Below, piece after piece: positions 16,418 through 24,671 of a DNA stretch of 64,000 nt; within the stretch, counting starts at the first letter, position 1; each line of letters opens with the position of its first letter. The stretch spans positions 52,851-116,850 of the forward strand of contig NZ_JANUGW010000022.1 of NCBI RefSeq assembly GCF_024753285.1, written 5' to 3'. The DNA is from Massilia pinisoli (GTDB lineage: Bacteria > Pseudomonadota > Gammaproteobacteria > Burkholderiales > Burkholderiaceae_D). The position numbers and the translations under genes are program-made. The notes under the pieces were generated by a model. The model had not been told where the DNA came from, searched no databases, and worked only from the letters and a program-made list of their open reading frames with translations.

Positions 16418-16782
16418 GCGCACACGACGGCGCACTGCGCGACGCGGCCGCGCCGATCGCGTCGCTGATCGCGAAGTCGGAAAAGGCCAGGCACAAGCTC
16501 GCGCCGGGCACGTGGCAACACGCGATGTTGAGCGACAACCTCGACGCGCTGTACATGGCGACCAAGCTGATGTCCGGCGACGCGGGCGCACGCGACGGCA
16601 TCGCGCCGGACGCGATGCGGCACGCGCTGCGTGCGTTCGCATCGATGATCGCGCGGACGGAACGGGCCGCGGCCACGTCGAAGCCAGGCACCGCCCAGCA
16701 TACGCTGCTGGCCAACCGGCTGCATGCGCTGGGCCTGGCCGAGGCGCTCATTGCCGAAACGCTGGACGCTGGACATACATGA
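16414..16782 (+). CDS. Small protein with two internal repeats, unknown function
   Basis: A 122-aa protein starting at GTG 16414, which overlaps the sigma factor stop (GTGA). It contains two similar helical units: APGTWQHAMLSDNLDAL and KPGTAQHTLLANRLHAL, each preceded by IASLIAKSEKA- or FASMIARTERA-like segments. No signal peptide or membrane segment. Overlap at both ends makes it an operon member; I do not recognise a family. Confidence 0.75.
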   Translation: MSAHDGALRDAAAPIASLIAKSEKARHKLAPGTWQHAMLSDNLDALYMATKLMSGDAGARDGIAPDAMRHALRAFASMIARTERAAATSKPGTAQHTLLANRLHALGLAEALIAETLDAGHT

Positions 16783-16790
16783 AGGAACGC

Positions 16791-17399
16791 ATGCCGAACA
16801 TCGATCTCAAGAAAGAGTTGAAGCATTTGTACCAGCCGTCCGCGCGGGACGTGGTCCGGGTCGACGTGCCCGCCTTCCGCTTCCTGATGATCGACGGCGC
16901 CGGCGATCCGAACACGTCGCCGCATTACGCACACGCCGTGGAAGCGCTGTTCTCCGTGTCGTATGCGGCGAAGTTCATGGTCAAGAAAGGCCCGTCGGGC
17001 GTCGACTACGCCGTGATGCCGCTCGAAGGCCTGTGGTGGTCGGACGACATGGCGTCGTTCGTCGCCAACGACCGGACCAGGTGGCAATGGACGATGATGA
17101 TCCACCAGCCGTCCTGCGCGGACGACGCCGTGCTGCACCTCGCGATGGCGGACGTGAAGCGCAGGAAGGGCCTGGCCGCCGTCGACCTGCTGCGCCTGGA
17201 GACGTTCACGGAAGGGCCGTGTGCGCAGACGCTGCACGTGGGGCCGTTCACGGAAGAAGGTCCGACGATCCGGCGCGTCCACGACTTCATCGAGCAGCAC
17301 GGCGCCCTCGCCGGCAAGCACCACGAAATCTATTTGAGCGACATCCGGCGCGCCGACCCCGGCCGCTGGAAGACGATCATCCGCCAGCCGATGGCGTGA
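16791..17399 (+). CDS. GyrI-like small-molecule-binding domain protein
   Basis: About 202 aa beginning MPNIDLKKELKHLY. This is a stand-alone GyrI-like/AraC-effector-binding type protein (VPAFRFLMIDGAGDPN, PLEGLWWSDD, TLHVGPFTEEGPTIRRVHDFIEQHG). ATG 16779 is a possible alternative start that overlaps the previous stop as ATGA. An AAGGA at 16782-16786 fits the downstream start, though with short spacing. It closes the ECF42 operon and its 3' end overlaps the convergent LysR gene by 23 bp. Such domains bind drugs or other small molecules; the ligand is unknown. Confidence 0.8.
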   Translation: MPNIDLKKELKHLYQPSARDVVRVDVPAFRFLMIDGAGDPNTSPHYAHAVEALFSVSYAAKFMVKKGPSGVDYAVMPLEGLWWSDDMASFVANDRTRWQWTMMIHQPSCADDAVLHLAMADVKRRKGLAAVDLLRLETFTEGPCAQTLHVGPFTEEGPTIRRVHDFIEQHGALAGKHHEIYLSDIRRADPGRWKTIIRQPMA

Positions 17400-18288
17400 A
17401 CGCCGCGTGCCGGGACAGCCGGTCGAACAGGAATGCCGTGAACAAGCGGATCCGATTGACACGCCGCAGGTCCGGGTGCGTGAGTATCCACACGTCCGTG
17501 TCCAGTGCCGGATCGGGATCGGCGAGCCGCACGAGTGACGGCTTCGCGTCTGCGAGCAGGCACAGCAGCATGCCGGCGCCCAGGCCCGCCTCGACGGCCG
17601 CGACCATCCCCAGCAAGGAATCGACGCTGACCACATGCTGCTGCGCCGGCACGTGCTCGCGCAGCCAGCGGGCCTGGCGCAGGTGCGCGAGGCTCTCGTC
17701 CGGAGCCACCCAGCTGTAGTGCGCCCAGTCATCGCGAGCCCGGTCGCCACCGGTCGGCCGATGAGCCGCGATGCCTCGCAGGTACGCATGCGCCGCATAC
17801 GGCGCCGTGCGCAGCACACCGAGCTTGCGGCCTACCAGGTTGTCCGGCGGCGTGTTCGACGGCCGGACCGCGACGTCGGCATCGCGCCGCGACAGGTTCA
17901 GGAAGCTATTGTTGACGGTCACCTGCAGGCGGATGCCGGGGTACGTCGCGCGGAACTCGGCCAGCGCGGGCAGCAGCAGGTCCGTCAAGGTGTCGGTGGT
18001 CGTGACGCGGATCGTGCCCTGCAGGGCGGCGTCCTGCCCGGAGAGCTTCCGTTCGATCTCCTGCATGCCCTCGTCGACGGGCGCCAGCAGCGCCAGCAGC
18101 TCCTCGCCACTGGTCGTCAGCACATAGCCCGTCTGGAAACGCTCGAACAGGCGCACGTCCAGCGCCGCCTCCAGCTTGTCGAGTCGCCGCAGCACCGTCG
18201 AATGGCTTTGACCGAGCCGACGCGCCGCGGCGGACACGGAACCGCTGCCCGCCACCGCAAGAAAGTATTGATAGTCGTCCCAGTCCAT
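17377..18288 (-). CDS. LysR-family transcriptional regulator
   Basis: A 303-aa regulator with an N-terminal winged helix (YFLAVAGSGSVSAAARRLGQSHSTVLRRLDKLEAAL) and a periplasmic-binding-like effector domain (GTIRVTTTDTLTDLLLPALAEF). The start at 18288 (MDWDDYQYF) is chosen because the HTH begins at once; the frame could extend to 18348 but would then cover the promoter region. It is divergent from the GST gene and probably controls it through the dyad at 18312-18350. Confidence 0.9.
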   Translation of the reverse strand: MDWDDYQYFLAVAGSGSVSAAARRLGQSHSTVLRRLDKLEAALDVRLFERFQTGYVLTTSGEELLALLAPVDEGMQEIERKLSGQDAALQGTIRVTTTDTLTDLLLPALAEFRATYPGIRLQVTVNNSFLNLSRRDADVAVRPSNTPPDNLVGRKLGVLRTAPYAAHAYLRGIAAHRPTGGDRARDDWAHYSWVAPDESLAHLRQARWLREHVPAQQHVVSVDSLLGMVAAVEAGLGAGMLLCLLADAKPSLVRLADPDPALDTDVWILTHPDLRRVNRIRLFTAFLFDRLSRHAAFTPSAGG

Positions 18289-18311
18289 GGATGCGCAAAA
18301 ACAGACAAGTG

Positions 18312-18350
18312 TTGTGCGAAACAATCGAATGTTCAGACATTCTTGCACAA
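18312..18350. promoter_or_regulatory. Nested inverted repeats between the LysR and GST genes
   Basis: TTGTGC (18312-18317) and GCACAA (18345-18350) flank GAATGT (18327-18332) and ACATTC (18337-18342). The two dyads have nearly the same centre. The spacing is suited to a LysR tetramer on a divergent promoter. Binding is inferred from symmetry and location. Confidence 0.5.
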
Positions 18351-18392
18351 GTTACGCTTGCATCACCATTCATCACATGAACAGGAGCCACC

Positions 18393-19007
18393 ATGCGCAC
18401 CGCCTACGTCGCCGACACCCCGAACGGCAAGAAACTCATCATCGCGCTGGAAGAACTCGGCGTCGACTACCAGGTCCGCCACGTCGATCTCGGCGCCGGC
18501 GAGCAGTTCACGCCGGAGTTCCAGCGCATCAGCCCCAACAACAAGATCCCCGCGCTCGTCGACGAGCGCACCGGGACGAGCTTGTTCGAATCGTGCGCGA
18601 TCCTGTTCCACCTGGGCGTCACCACCGGCAAGCTGATGCCCGGCGACGCGGTCGGGCGCGACGTCGTGCTGCAATGGCTGTTCCTGCAGGCCGCGAGCGC
18701 CGGCCCCATGCTGGGACAGCTGTGGTGGTTCCGCCATGGCGCGCCGGAACGGAACGAGATGGCGCTGGCGCGCTATACGCGGGAAACGAAGCGGATCTAT
18801 GGCGTGATCGAACGCCGCCTCACGGAGTCGGGTTACATCGCCGGCGACGAGTACACCGTGGCCGACGTCGCGTTCTATCCGTGGCTCGCCAGCCATGACG
18901 AGCTGGGCGTCGACCTCCACGCCTATCCGCGCGTGGCCGCGTGGCTGGACAGTATCCGCGAGCGCCCGGCCGTCGGGCGCGCCCAGTTGAAGATGAGGAA
19001 AGTCTGA
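18393..19007 (+). CDS. Glutathione S-transferase family protein
   Basis: A 204-aa cytosolic GST, normal length. The thioredoxin-like N-terminal domain has MRTAYVADTPNGKKLIIALEEL without an obvious catalytic Cys, the NNKIPAL cis-Pro loop and the LFESCAIL glutathione-binding segment. The C-terminal helical domain carries YTVADVAFYPWL. It resembles YfcG/YghU-type enzymes. An AGGAG site precedes the ATG. Its stop overlaps the SMR gene start, so detoxification and efflux genes are coupled under the LysR regulator. Confidence 0.9.
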   Translation: MRTAYVADTPNGKKLIIALEELGVDYQVRHVDLGAGEQFTPEFQRISPNNKIPALVDERTGTSLFESCAILFHLGVTTGKLMPGDAVGRDVVLQWLFLQAASAGPMLGQLWWFRHGAPERNEMALARYTRETKRIYGVIERRLTESGYIAGDEYTVADVAFYPWLASHDELGVDLHAYPRVAAWLDSIRERPAVGRAQLKMRKV

Positions 19008-19339
19008 TGGCGACGCCGTCCGCCTGGCTGCAACTGACCGCCGCCGGCGCGCTCGAAGTGGCCATGGCGTTCGCGCTGAAGGCGTCGGCGGGCGCCACCC
19101 GGCCTCTGCCCAGCGTGCTCGCGGTGGTCGCCGCGCTGGGCAGCATCTGGCTGCTGGCCGCCGCCGTGCGCACGCTGCCGCTGGGCGTCGCCTACGCCGT
19201 GTGGACAGGCATCGGTGCGCTCGGGGTCAGCCTCGTCGGCGTCGCCGTGTTCGCCGAACCGCTGTCGCCGGCGAAGGCGTTGTGCATGGTCCTGGTCTTC
19301 GGCGGCATCGCTGGACTGAAGGCGCTGGGGCAGGAGTAA
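19007..19339 (+). CDS. Small multidrug resistance (SMR/SugE-like) transporter
   Basis: A 110-aa inner-membrane protein with four hydrophobic helices. Glu17 in the first helix matches the essential SMR glutamate. LPLGVAYAVWTGIGALGVSLVG is the family signature. Members exchange protons for guanidinium or quaternary cations; Gdx/SugE versus EmrE type cannot be fixed by eye. ATG 19007 overlaps the GST stop (TGATG). Confidence 0.88.
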   Translation: MATPSAWLQLTAAGALEVAMAFALKASAGATRPLPSVLAVVAALGSIWLLAAAVRTLPLGVAYAVWTGIGALGVSLVGVAVFAEPLSPAKALCMVLVFGGIAGLKALGQE

Positions 19340-19347
19340 GCGCCCGG

Positions 19348-20021
19348 CTAGCGCAACTTCCAGAGATCGATCTTCCCCGCCGTGTAGTGCACGTCGCTGA
19401 ACACGGCGCGTGCGCCAGCGCCTTCCGGCGACTGCACGGAGAAGCCGGCGCTGAGACCCGCGGGCGCGTCGAGGCTGAACTTGCGGACGATGGTCCACGC
19501 GCGGCCATCGGACGATGCATAGAAAAAGATGCCGCCCTGGTCCTTGGCGACTTTCAGCCACGTGGACGTGCCCGTCACGGGATACGACGTCGTATCGTCC
19601 GACAGGTCGCGCGTCACGACGGACACGATCGCCAGGCCGCCGTCGGCCTGCGCTTCGAGGCAGAATTTCGCCCAGCGGGAAGCGGTGCCGACGAGGGCGA
19701 TGCAGCCGGCGTCGTAAATCGCATGCGCGCTTACGTCCACGCGTGTGCTGAAGCTGAAGTTCTCATCCGTTTTGAACAACGCGCGCGGCGACGAATCGGG
19801 CCGGTAATCGCCTTCGCCCGGCCACACGAACCAATCCGTTTTCTTGCCCGCTGCCAGCGTGAAAGCGCCATTCTTGTCCACGGACCAATCGGCCGTCGCG
19901 TTTTGCCAGGCGAGCGTCGCGGGAGGCCGGCAACGACAGGCGCGGGCTTCGGCGCCTCAGCACGACTCGCCAGCGGCGCAGTACAGGCCGACAGCACCAG
20001 CGCAAACATGGCGATACGCAT
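19348..20021 (-). pseudogene. DUF1349 lipoprotein gene, apparent frameshift
   Basis: The main open part (19348-19881) encodes a DUF1349 concanavalin-like beta-sandwich (GKKTDWFVWPGEGDYRPDS, FSTRVDVSAHAIYDAGCIALVG, WAKFCLEAQADGG). Upstream, in another frame, ATG 20021 starts a lipoprotein signal, MRIAMFALVLSAC, with a LSAC lipobox, continuing KPAPVVAGLP. The correct continuation (PATLAWQNATADWSV) is in the -1 frame near 19925. One base appears to be missing (or two gained). Either the gene is broken or there is a sequencing error; an intracellular GTG start at 19881 is less convincing. Confidence 0.7.
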
Positions 20022-20143
20022 CGATGGTCCTTGTCCTGAACATGGGAGCGCCGCGATGCTGGCATGCCCCACACGCGTACGATGGCACTTGCAAGAAATA
20101 GTGCGCCCGTCGTCGATTTTCGCGATCGCGGCCGAAAGCCATC

Positions 20144-21574
20144 CTACCCCAGCACCCGCTCCAGCCCGCGCCACGCCTCGTCGTCCTCCAGCGCCGCCAC
20201 GTTCAGCCGCAGCTTCGTGGACGGCAGCTGGTCCGGCGAGAACAGGCTGCCGGGCGCCAGCAGCAGGCCCTCGTCCATCGCGCGCGCGGCCAGCACGTTG
20301 GTGTCGCGGCCGCAGTCGGCCCACGCGAACATGCCGGCCGTCGGCGCGGGTTCCAGGGTCATGCCGAGGGATTCGGCGCGGCGCAGCACCTGCGGGCGCA
20401 CGGCGTCCAGGCGGGCGCGGATGCGGTCCAGGTGCTTGCGATACACGCCTTCGGACAGGATCTTGTAGACGACGCGCTCGCCCAGGTCGCTCGTGCTCAA
20501 CGTGGCCAGCATCTTCCGGTCCGCGAGGCGCTGCACGGTCTCGCTCGACGCGGCGATGAAGCCCACGCGCAGGTTCGCCGCGAGCGATTTCGAGAAGCCG
20601 CCCAGATAGATCACGCGCTGCAGCTGGTCCAGAGCGGCGAGGCGCGTCGCCGGCTGCGCGCCGCCCGGGTGCAGGTCGCAATAGATGTCGTCCTCGACGA
20701 GCGTGATGTCGTGGCGTTCCGCGATGCGCAGGATCTGGAACGCCTTCGCGGCCGACAGCGACGTGGAACTGGGGTTGTGCAGGACAGAATTGATGATGTA
20801 CAGGCGCGGCTGGTGCACGGCCGCCAGCGCCTCGAGCTGGGCCAGGTCGGGGCCGTCGGCCAGGCGCCGGATGCCCACCACTTTCAGCCCCATCGCGGCG
20901 AACGAGCCGAACATCAGGAACCACGCCGGGTCGTCGACGAACACCGTGTCGCCGGGGCGGCAGAATTCGCGCGCGACGAGGTCGAGGCCTTGCGTGACAC
21001 CGAGTGTCGTCACGAACTGGTCGGGCGCGGCCGCGATTTCCAGCTCCGCCAGCTTGCGCTGCAATTGCTCGCGCAGCGGCGCATAGCCTTGCGGCGCCGC
21101 GTAGTTCAGCAGGACGCTGCTGTTCTGGCGGCTGACGGCGCGCAGCGCGTTGGCGACGCCGGTGCCGTCCAGCCATGCGGTCGGCAAGACCCCTGCCGCG
21201 CTCGACGGCTGGCCGGGCATTTGCCGGAACATGTGGCGGATCAGCCAGACGACGTCCAGCGCGCGTTCTTCGACGGCGGCCGCGCCCTGGCCCGCGCGCC
21301 GCAGCGCCGTGTTCAGCGGGGCGCGCTCGCGCACGAAGAAGCCGGCGCCGCGGCGCGACTCCAGATAGCCCTGGGCGACGAGGCGGTCGTAGCTGGCCAC
21401 GACGGTGAACGGCGACACGCCGTGGTCGGCCGCGAACCGGCGAATGGACGGCATGCGGCTGCCGACGCGCAGCTGCTTGTCGTCGATGCGCGCGGACACG
21501 GCGCGGAAGATCTGGTCGGCCAGCGGTTCGCCCGAATCGCGCGACAGCAGCGCAGGCATGAGTGTATCGGTCAT
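20144..21574 (-). CDS. MocR-type GntR/aminotransferase fusion regulator
   Basis: A 476-aa regulator. The N-terminal GntR winged helix (LADQIFRAVSARIDDKQLRVGSRMPSIRRFAADHGVSPFTV) is joined by a linker to an aminotransferase-I fold with PLP lysine Lys329 in GGFSKSLAANLRVGF. MocR proteins sense PLP or amino-acid-related ligands and usually regulate a divergent neighbour. Here that is the EamA-type transporter starting 111 bp away, so control of amino-acid-like export is likely. Confidence 0.92.
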   Translation of the reverse strand: MTDTLMPALLSRDSGEPLADQIFRAVSARIDDKQLRVGSRMPSIRRFAADHGVSPFTVVASYDRLVAQGYLESRRGAGFFVRERAPLNTALRRAGQGAAAVEERALDVVWLIRHMFRQMPGQPSSAAGVLPTAWLDGTGVANALRAVSRQNSSVLLNYAAPQGYAPLREQLQRKLAELEIAAAPDQFVTTLGVTQGLDLVAREFCRPGDTVFVDDPAWFLMFGSFAAMGLKVVGIRRLADGPDLAQLEALAAVHQPRLYIINSVLHNPSSTSLSAAKAFQILRIAERHDITLVEDDIYCDLHPGGAQPATRLAALDQLQRVIYLGGFSKSLAANLRVGFIAASSETVQRLADRKMLATLSTSDLGERVVYKILSEGVYRKHLDRIRARLDAVRPQVLRRAESLGMTLEPAPTAGMFAWADCGRDTNVLAARAMDEGLLLAPGSLFSPDQLPSTKLRLNVAALEDDEAWRGLERVLG

Positions 21575-21685
21575 TTTTGCAACACAGTATGCAAAGGGAT
21601 ATGGGTAAGTGTATCGGGACTGTACTGCTCGTCCGGTCTAGGATAACCCTGACCAAGGTTTGCTGCAACGACAACAGGAGAACCC

Positions 21686-22606
21686 ATGCGCCCCACCACC
21701 CTCGCCCCGCCCCGCGCCGCCGCAGCGGCATCCGACGACACGCGCGGCATGCTGCTCGGCCTGGCCGGCGTCGCCATCTTCAGCCTCACGTTGCCGTTCA
21801 CGCGGCTCGCCGTGCGCGAACTCGATCCGCTGTTCCTCACTTTGGCCCGCGCGCTGGGCGCCGCCGTGCTGGCGGCGGGCTGGCTGCGCGTGCGCCGCGT
21901 CGCCTTTCCGGGACGCGCAGCGCTATGGCCGCTGGCCATCGTGGCGCTCGGGTGCGTGCTCGGGTTTCCCCTGCTGAGTTCGATCGCGATGCGCACCGCA
22001 CCCGCGTCGCACGGCGCGATCGTCGGCGGTGTGCTGCCGCTGGCGACGGCGCTGTACGCGGCGCTGCGCGGCTACGAGCGGCCGTCGAACGGGTTCTGGC
22101 TCGTGGCGCTGCTGGGGTCCGGCCTGGTCGTCGTGTTCGCGCTGAGCCAGGGCGGCGGCGCGCTGCAGCCGGCCGACTTGCTGATGTTCGGTGCCATCGT
22201 CGCGGCGGCGGCCGGGTATGCGGAAGGCGGCCGCCTCGCGCGCACGCTGGGCGGCCAGGAAACGATCTGCTGGGCGCTCGTGCTGGCCGCCGTCCCGGCC
22301 GCCGTGCTGCTCGTGGCGCTGGAAGGCGGCCAGTTCGCCCGGCTGGGATCGGTCGGCGCAGCCAGCTGGATCGGGTTCGGCTACATCACGGTCGGCTCGA
22401 TGTTCATCGGCTTCTTTTTCTGGTATCGCGGCCTCGCGCTGGGTGGCGTCGCGCGCGTGGGCCAGGTGCAGCTGCTGCAGCCGTTCCTGTCGCTGGCCGG
22501 CGCCGCCGTTCTTCTCGGCGAGACGCTGACGCCGGCCAACGTCGGCTTCGCGCTCGCGGTGATCGCGACCGTGGCGCTGGGCCGACGGATGCAGGTGAGG
22601 CGCTGA
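21686..22606 (+). CDS. EamA-family DMT transporter
   Basis: A 306-aa inner-membrane permease of the drug/metabolite transporter superfamily, with ten predicted helices in two EamA repeats (GMLLGLAGVAIFSLTLPFTRLAVREL and the later half from about residue 150). AGGAG precedes the ATG at 21686. Divergence from the MocR gene suggests an exporter of amino acids or related metabolites under its control. Confidence 0.9.
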   Translation: MRPTTLAPPRAAAAASDDTRGMLLGLAGVAIFSLTLPFTRLAVRELDPLFLTLARALGAAVLAAGWLRVRRVAFPGRAALWPLAIVALGCVLGFPLLSSIAMRTAPASHGAIVGGVLPLATALYAALRGYERPSNGFWLVALLGSGLVVVFALSQGGGALQPADLLMFGAIVAAAAGYAEGGRLARTLGGQETICWALVLAAVPAAVLLVALEGGQFARLGSVGAASWIGFGYITVGSMFIGFFFWYRGLALGGVARVGQVQLLQPFLSLAGAAVLLGETLTPANVGFALAVIATVALGRRMQVRR

Positions 22607-22647
22607 TGAGCCCGCACCGTACAGTGGGCGCGCCCGCCGCCGCGTCG

Positions 22648-22653
22648 TACAAT
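22648..22653 (+). promoter_or_regulatory. -10 box upstream of the first RidA gene
   Basis: TACAAT at 22648-22653 lies 34 bp before the RidA ATG in the 81-bp gap after the transporter gene. The same CGTACAAT context occurs at 3081-3088 and 45976-45983. No convincing -35 box is visible. Confidence 0.4.
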
Positions 22654-22687
22654 AAACACTTTCTTTTCACGCAACCCTGGGGAATTC

Positions 22688-23149
22688 ATGTCCGTCTACG
22701 ACAAACTCAAAGCACTGAACATCACCCTCGCCGCGCCGGCCACGCCGGCCGCCGCCTACGTCATGTATGCGCAGACCGGCAACCTGGTCTTCCTGTCCGG
22801 CCATATTTCAAAGAATGCGGACGGCACCGTGAATGCCGGCCTGCTGGGCCGCGAGAAGACCACGGAACAGGGCAAGGCGGCGGCGCGCGCCGTGGCCGTC
22901 GACCTGATCGGCACCTTGCAGGCGGCCGTCGGCGGCGACCTGAACCGCGTGAAGCGCATCGTCAAGGTGATGAGCCTGGTCGCGTCGACGCCGGACTACA
23001 CGGAACAGCACCTCGTCACGAACGGCTGCTCGGAACTGCTGGGCGAGGTGTTCGGCGACGCCGGCAAGCACGCGCGCTCGGCCTTTGGCGTGGCGTCGCT
23101 GCCGCTGGGCGCCTGCGTCGAGATCGAATTGATTGCGGAAGTAGCGTAA
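22688..23149 (+). CDS. RidA-family protein
   Basis: A 153-aa trimer-forming YjgF/YER057c/UK114 protein with GNLVFLSGHISKNADGTVNAGLLG and GVASLPLGACVEIELIAEVA. It is slightly longer than canonical RidA (about 128 aa), so a distinct subfamily. RidA proteins hydrolyse reactive enamine/imine intermediates from PLP enzymes. Its location between a MocR-regulated transporter and a PLP aminotransferase fits that role. TGGGG precedes ATG 22688. Confidence 0.9.
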   Translation: MSVYDKLKALNITLAAPATPAAAYVMYAQTGNLVFLSGHISKNADGTVNAGLLGREKTTEQGKAAARAVAVDLIGTLQAAVGGDLNRVKRIVKVMSLVASTPDYTEQHLVTNGCSELLGEVFGDAGKHARSAFGVASLPLGACVEIELIAEVA

Positions 23150-23288
23150 GCTATTGTCCGGCAACGATATTTTTCGCCGTAATTTAACCGGAGCATGCTT
23201 ATCAGGCGTGCTCCTCTTGAGAGAGCAGCCTATCCGGCGTGCTTTATAATGGCCGACGCACCAACGTGGCCCTTCCTGTGAGACAAGT

Positions 23289-24482
23289 ATGAAAATCGAA
23301 AATCCCAATCCCATCCAGTGGCAGTTCTCGGAACGCGCACAGCAGCTGCAAAGCTCGGCGATCCGCGAGATCCTGAAGATCACGCAGCGTCCGGAAATCA
23401 TTTCCTTCGCCGGCGGCCTGCCCTCGCCCGCCACGTTCCCCGTCGAACGCATGAAAGCCGCCTACGACAAGGTGTTGTCGGAAAACGGCAAGCAAGCGCT
23501 GCAGTACGGCCCGACGGACGGCTACGCGCCCCTGCGCGAATGGGTGGCGAACTACCTGTCCACGGAAGGCACGACGATCGTGCCGGAACAGATCCTGATG
23601 GTGTCCGGCTCGCAGCAGGCCCTCGACCTGCTGGGCAAGGTCCTGATCGACGAAGGTTCGCGCGTGCTGGTGGAAACCCCCAGCTACCTCGGCGCGCTGC
23701 AGGCCTTCTCCGTCTACCGCCCGGAATTCCAGTCGGTCGAGACGGATGACCACGGCCTCGTGCCGTCGTCGATCGAGCCGCTGGCCAAGGGCGCGCGCCT
23801 GCTGTACTCGCTGCCGAACTTCCAGAACCCGACCGGACGTTCGCTGTCGATCGAGCGCCGCCTGGAGCTGGTCGAGACCTGCGCCCGCCTGGGCCTGCCG
23901 CTGATCGAGGACGATCCTTACGGCGCGCTGTCGTACAAGGGCGAGCCGATGCCGCGCATGCTGTCGATGAACCCGGACGGCGTGATCTACATGGGCTCCT
24001 TCTCGAAAGTGCTGACGCCGGGCATCCGCCTGGGCTATGTCGTCGCCCCGCTGCCGCTCGTGCGCCGCCTCGAGCTCGCGAAACAGGCTGCCGACCTGCA
24101 CACGGCAACGCTCACGCAGATGGTCGTGCACGAAGTCGTGAAGGACGGCTTCCTGGACGAGCACATCCCGACGATCCGCAACCTGTACGCCAACCAGTGC
24201 CAGGTGATGCTGGACGCGATGGCCGAGCAATTCCCCGAAGGCGTGACGTGGACCCGTCCGGAAGGCGGCATGTTCATCTGGGTCACGCTGCCGAAGCACA
24301 TCGACGCGATGAAGCTGCTCGACCAGGCCATCGCCGCGCGCGTCGCGTTCGTCCCGGGCGCCCCGTTCTACGCCAACAAGCCGGAAACGAACACGCTGCG
24401 GCTCTCGTTCGTGACGGTGCCGCCGGAGCGCATCCGCGAAGGCATCGCCACCCTCGGCAAACTCATCAAGGACCAGATGTAA
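23289..24482 (+). CDS. PLP-dependent aminotransferase, LysN/AadAT-like
   Basis: A 397-aa fold-type I class I aminotransferase. It has ISFAGGLPSPATFP near the N-terminus, YGPTDGYAPLREW, NFQNPTGRS, and PLP lysine Lys240 in MGSFSKVLTPGIRLGY. The pattern is that of 2-aminoadipate/kynurenine/branched-chain type aminotransferases (LysN group). Substrate unknown; the kyn operon in the same window makes kynurenine worth testing. It starts 139 bp after RidA. Confidence 0.88.
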   Translation: MKIENPNPIQWQFSERAQQLQSSAIREILKITQRPEIISFAGGLPSPATFPVERMKAAYDKVLSENGKQALQYGPTDGYAPLREWVANYLSTEGTTIVPEQILMVSGSQQALDLLGKVLIDEGSRVLVETPSYLGALQAFSVYRPEFQSVETDDHGLVPSSIEPLAKGARLLYSLPNFQNPTGRSLSIERRLELVETCARLGLPLIEDDPYGALSYKGEPMPRMLSMNPDGVIYMGSFSKVLTPGIRLGYVVAPLPLVRRLELAKQAADLHTATLTQMVVHEVVKDGFLDEHIPTIRNLYANQCQVMLDAMAEQFPEGVTWTRPEGGMFIWVTLPKHIDAMKLLDQAIAARVAFVPGAPFYANKPETNTLRLSFVTVPPERIREGIATLGKLIKDQM

Positions 24483-24494
24483 GGTCCTCATCGA

Positions 24495-24518
24495 CAGGCG
24501 GCGCCACGGTGCCGCCTG
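24495..24518 (+). terminator. Hairpin after the aminotransferase gene
   Basis: CAGGCGGC (24495-24502) and GCCGCCTG (24511-24518) form a perfect 8-bp stem with an 8-nt loop, 12 bp after the stop codon. There is no T-tract, so it may be a transcript-stabilising 3' hairpin or a weak terminator. Confidence 0.45.
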
Positions 24519-24523
24519 CTTAC

Positions 24524-24553
24524 GACAATTGTTGAACTGACCAAACAATTGTC
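24524..24553. promoter_or_regulatory. Paired CAATTG palindromes before the GGDEF gene
   Basis: GACAATTGT (24524-24532) and ACAATTGTC (24545-24553) are perfect inverted copies, each itself containing the palindrome CAATTG, with centres 21 bp apart (two helical turns). They lie about 120 bp upstream of the response-regulator gene. This geometry is typical of a dimer-of-dimers operator; no regulator is identified. Confidence 0.45.
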
Positions 24554-24671
24554 AGTTGCGCAAAAGTTACATATTTTTCCAATAGTAAAAGAACTTATTG
24601 GCCGCCGCGGCGCTGCGGGGTGTATGATTTTGCACGCAATCTAACCGTGCAATCCCCCCGTAAAGCACCGT

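Noticed and set aside
20144..21731. Possible separate aminotransferase gene without the GntR domain
   Set aside because: HTH and aminotransferase parts are in one continuous 476-aa frame, the standard MocR fusion.
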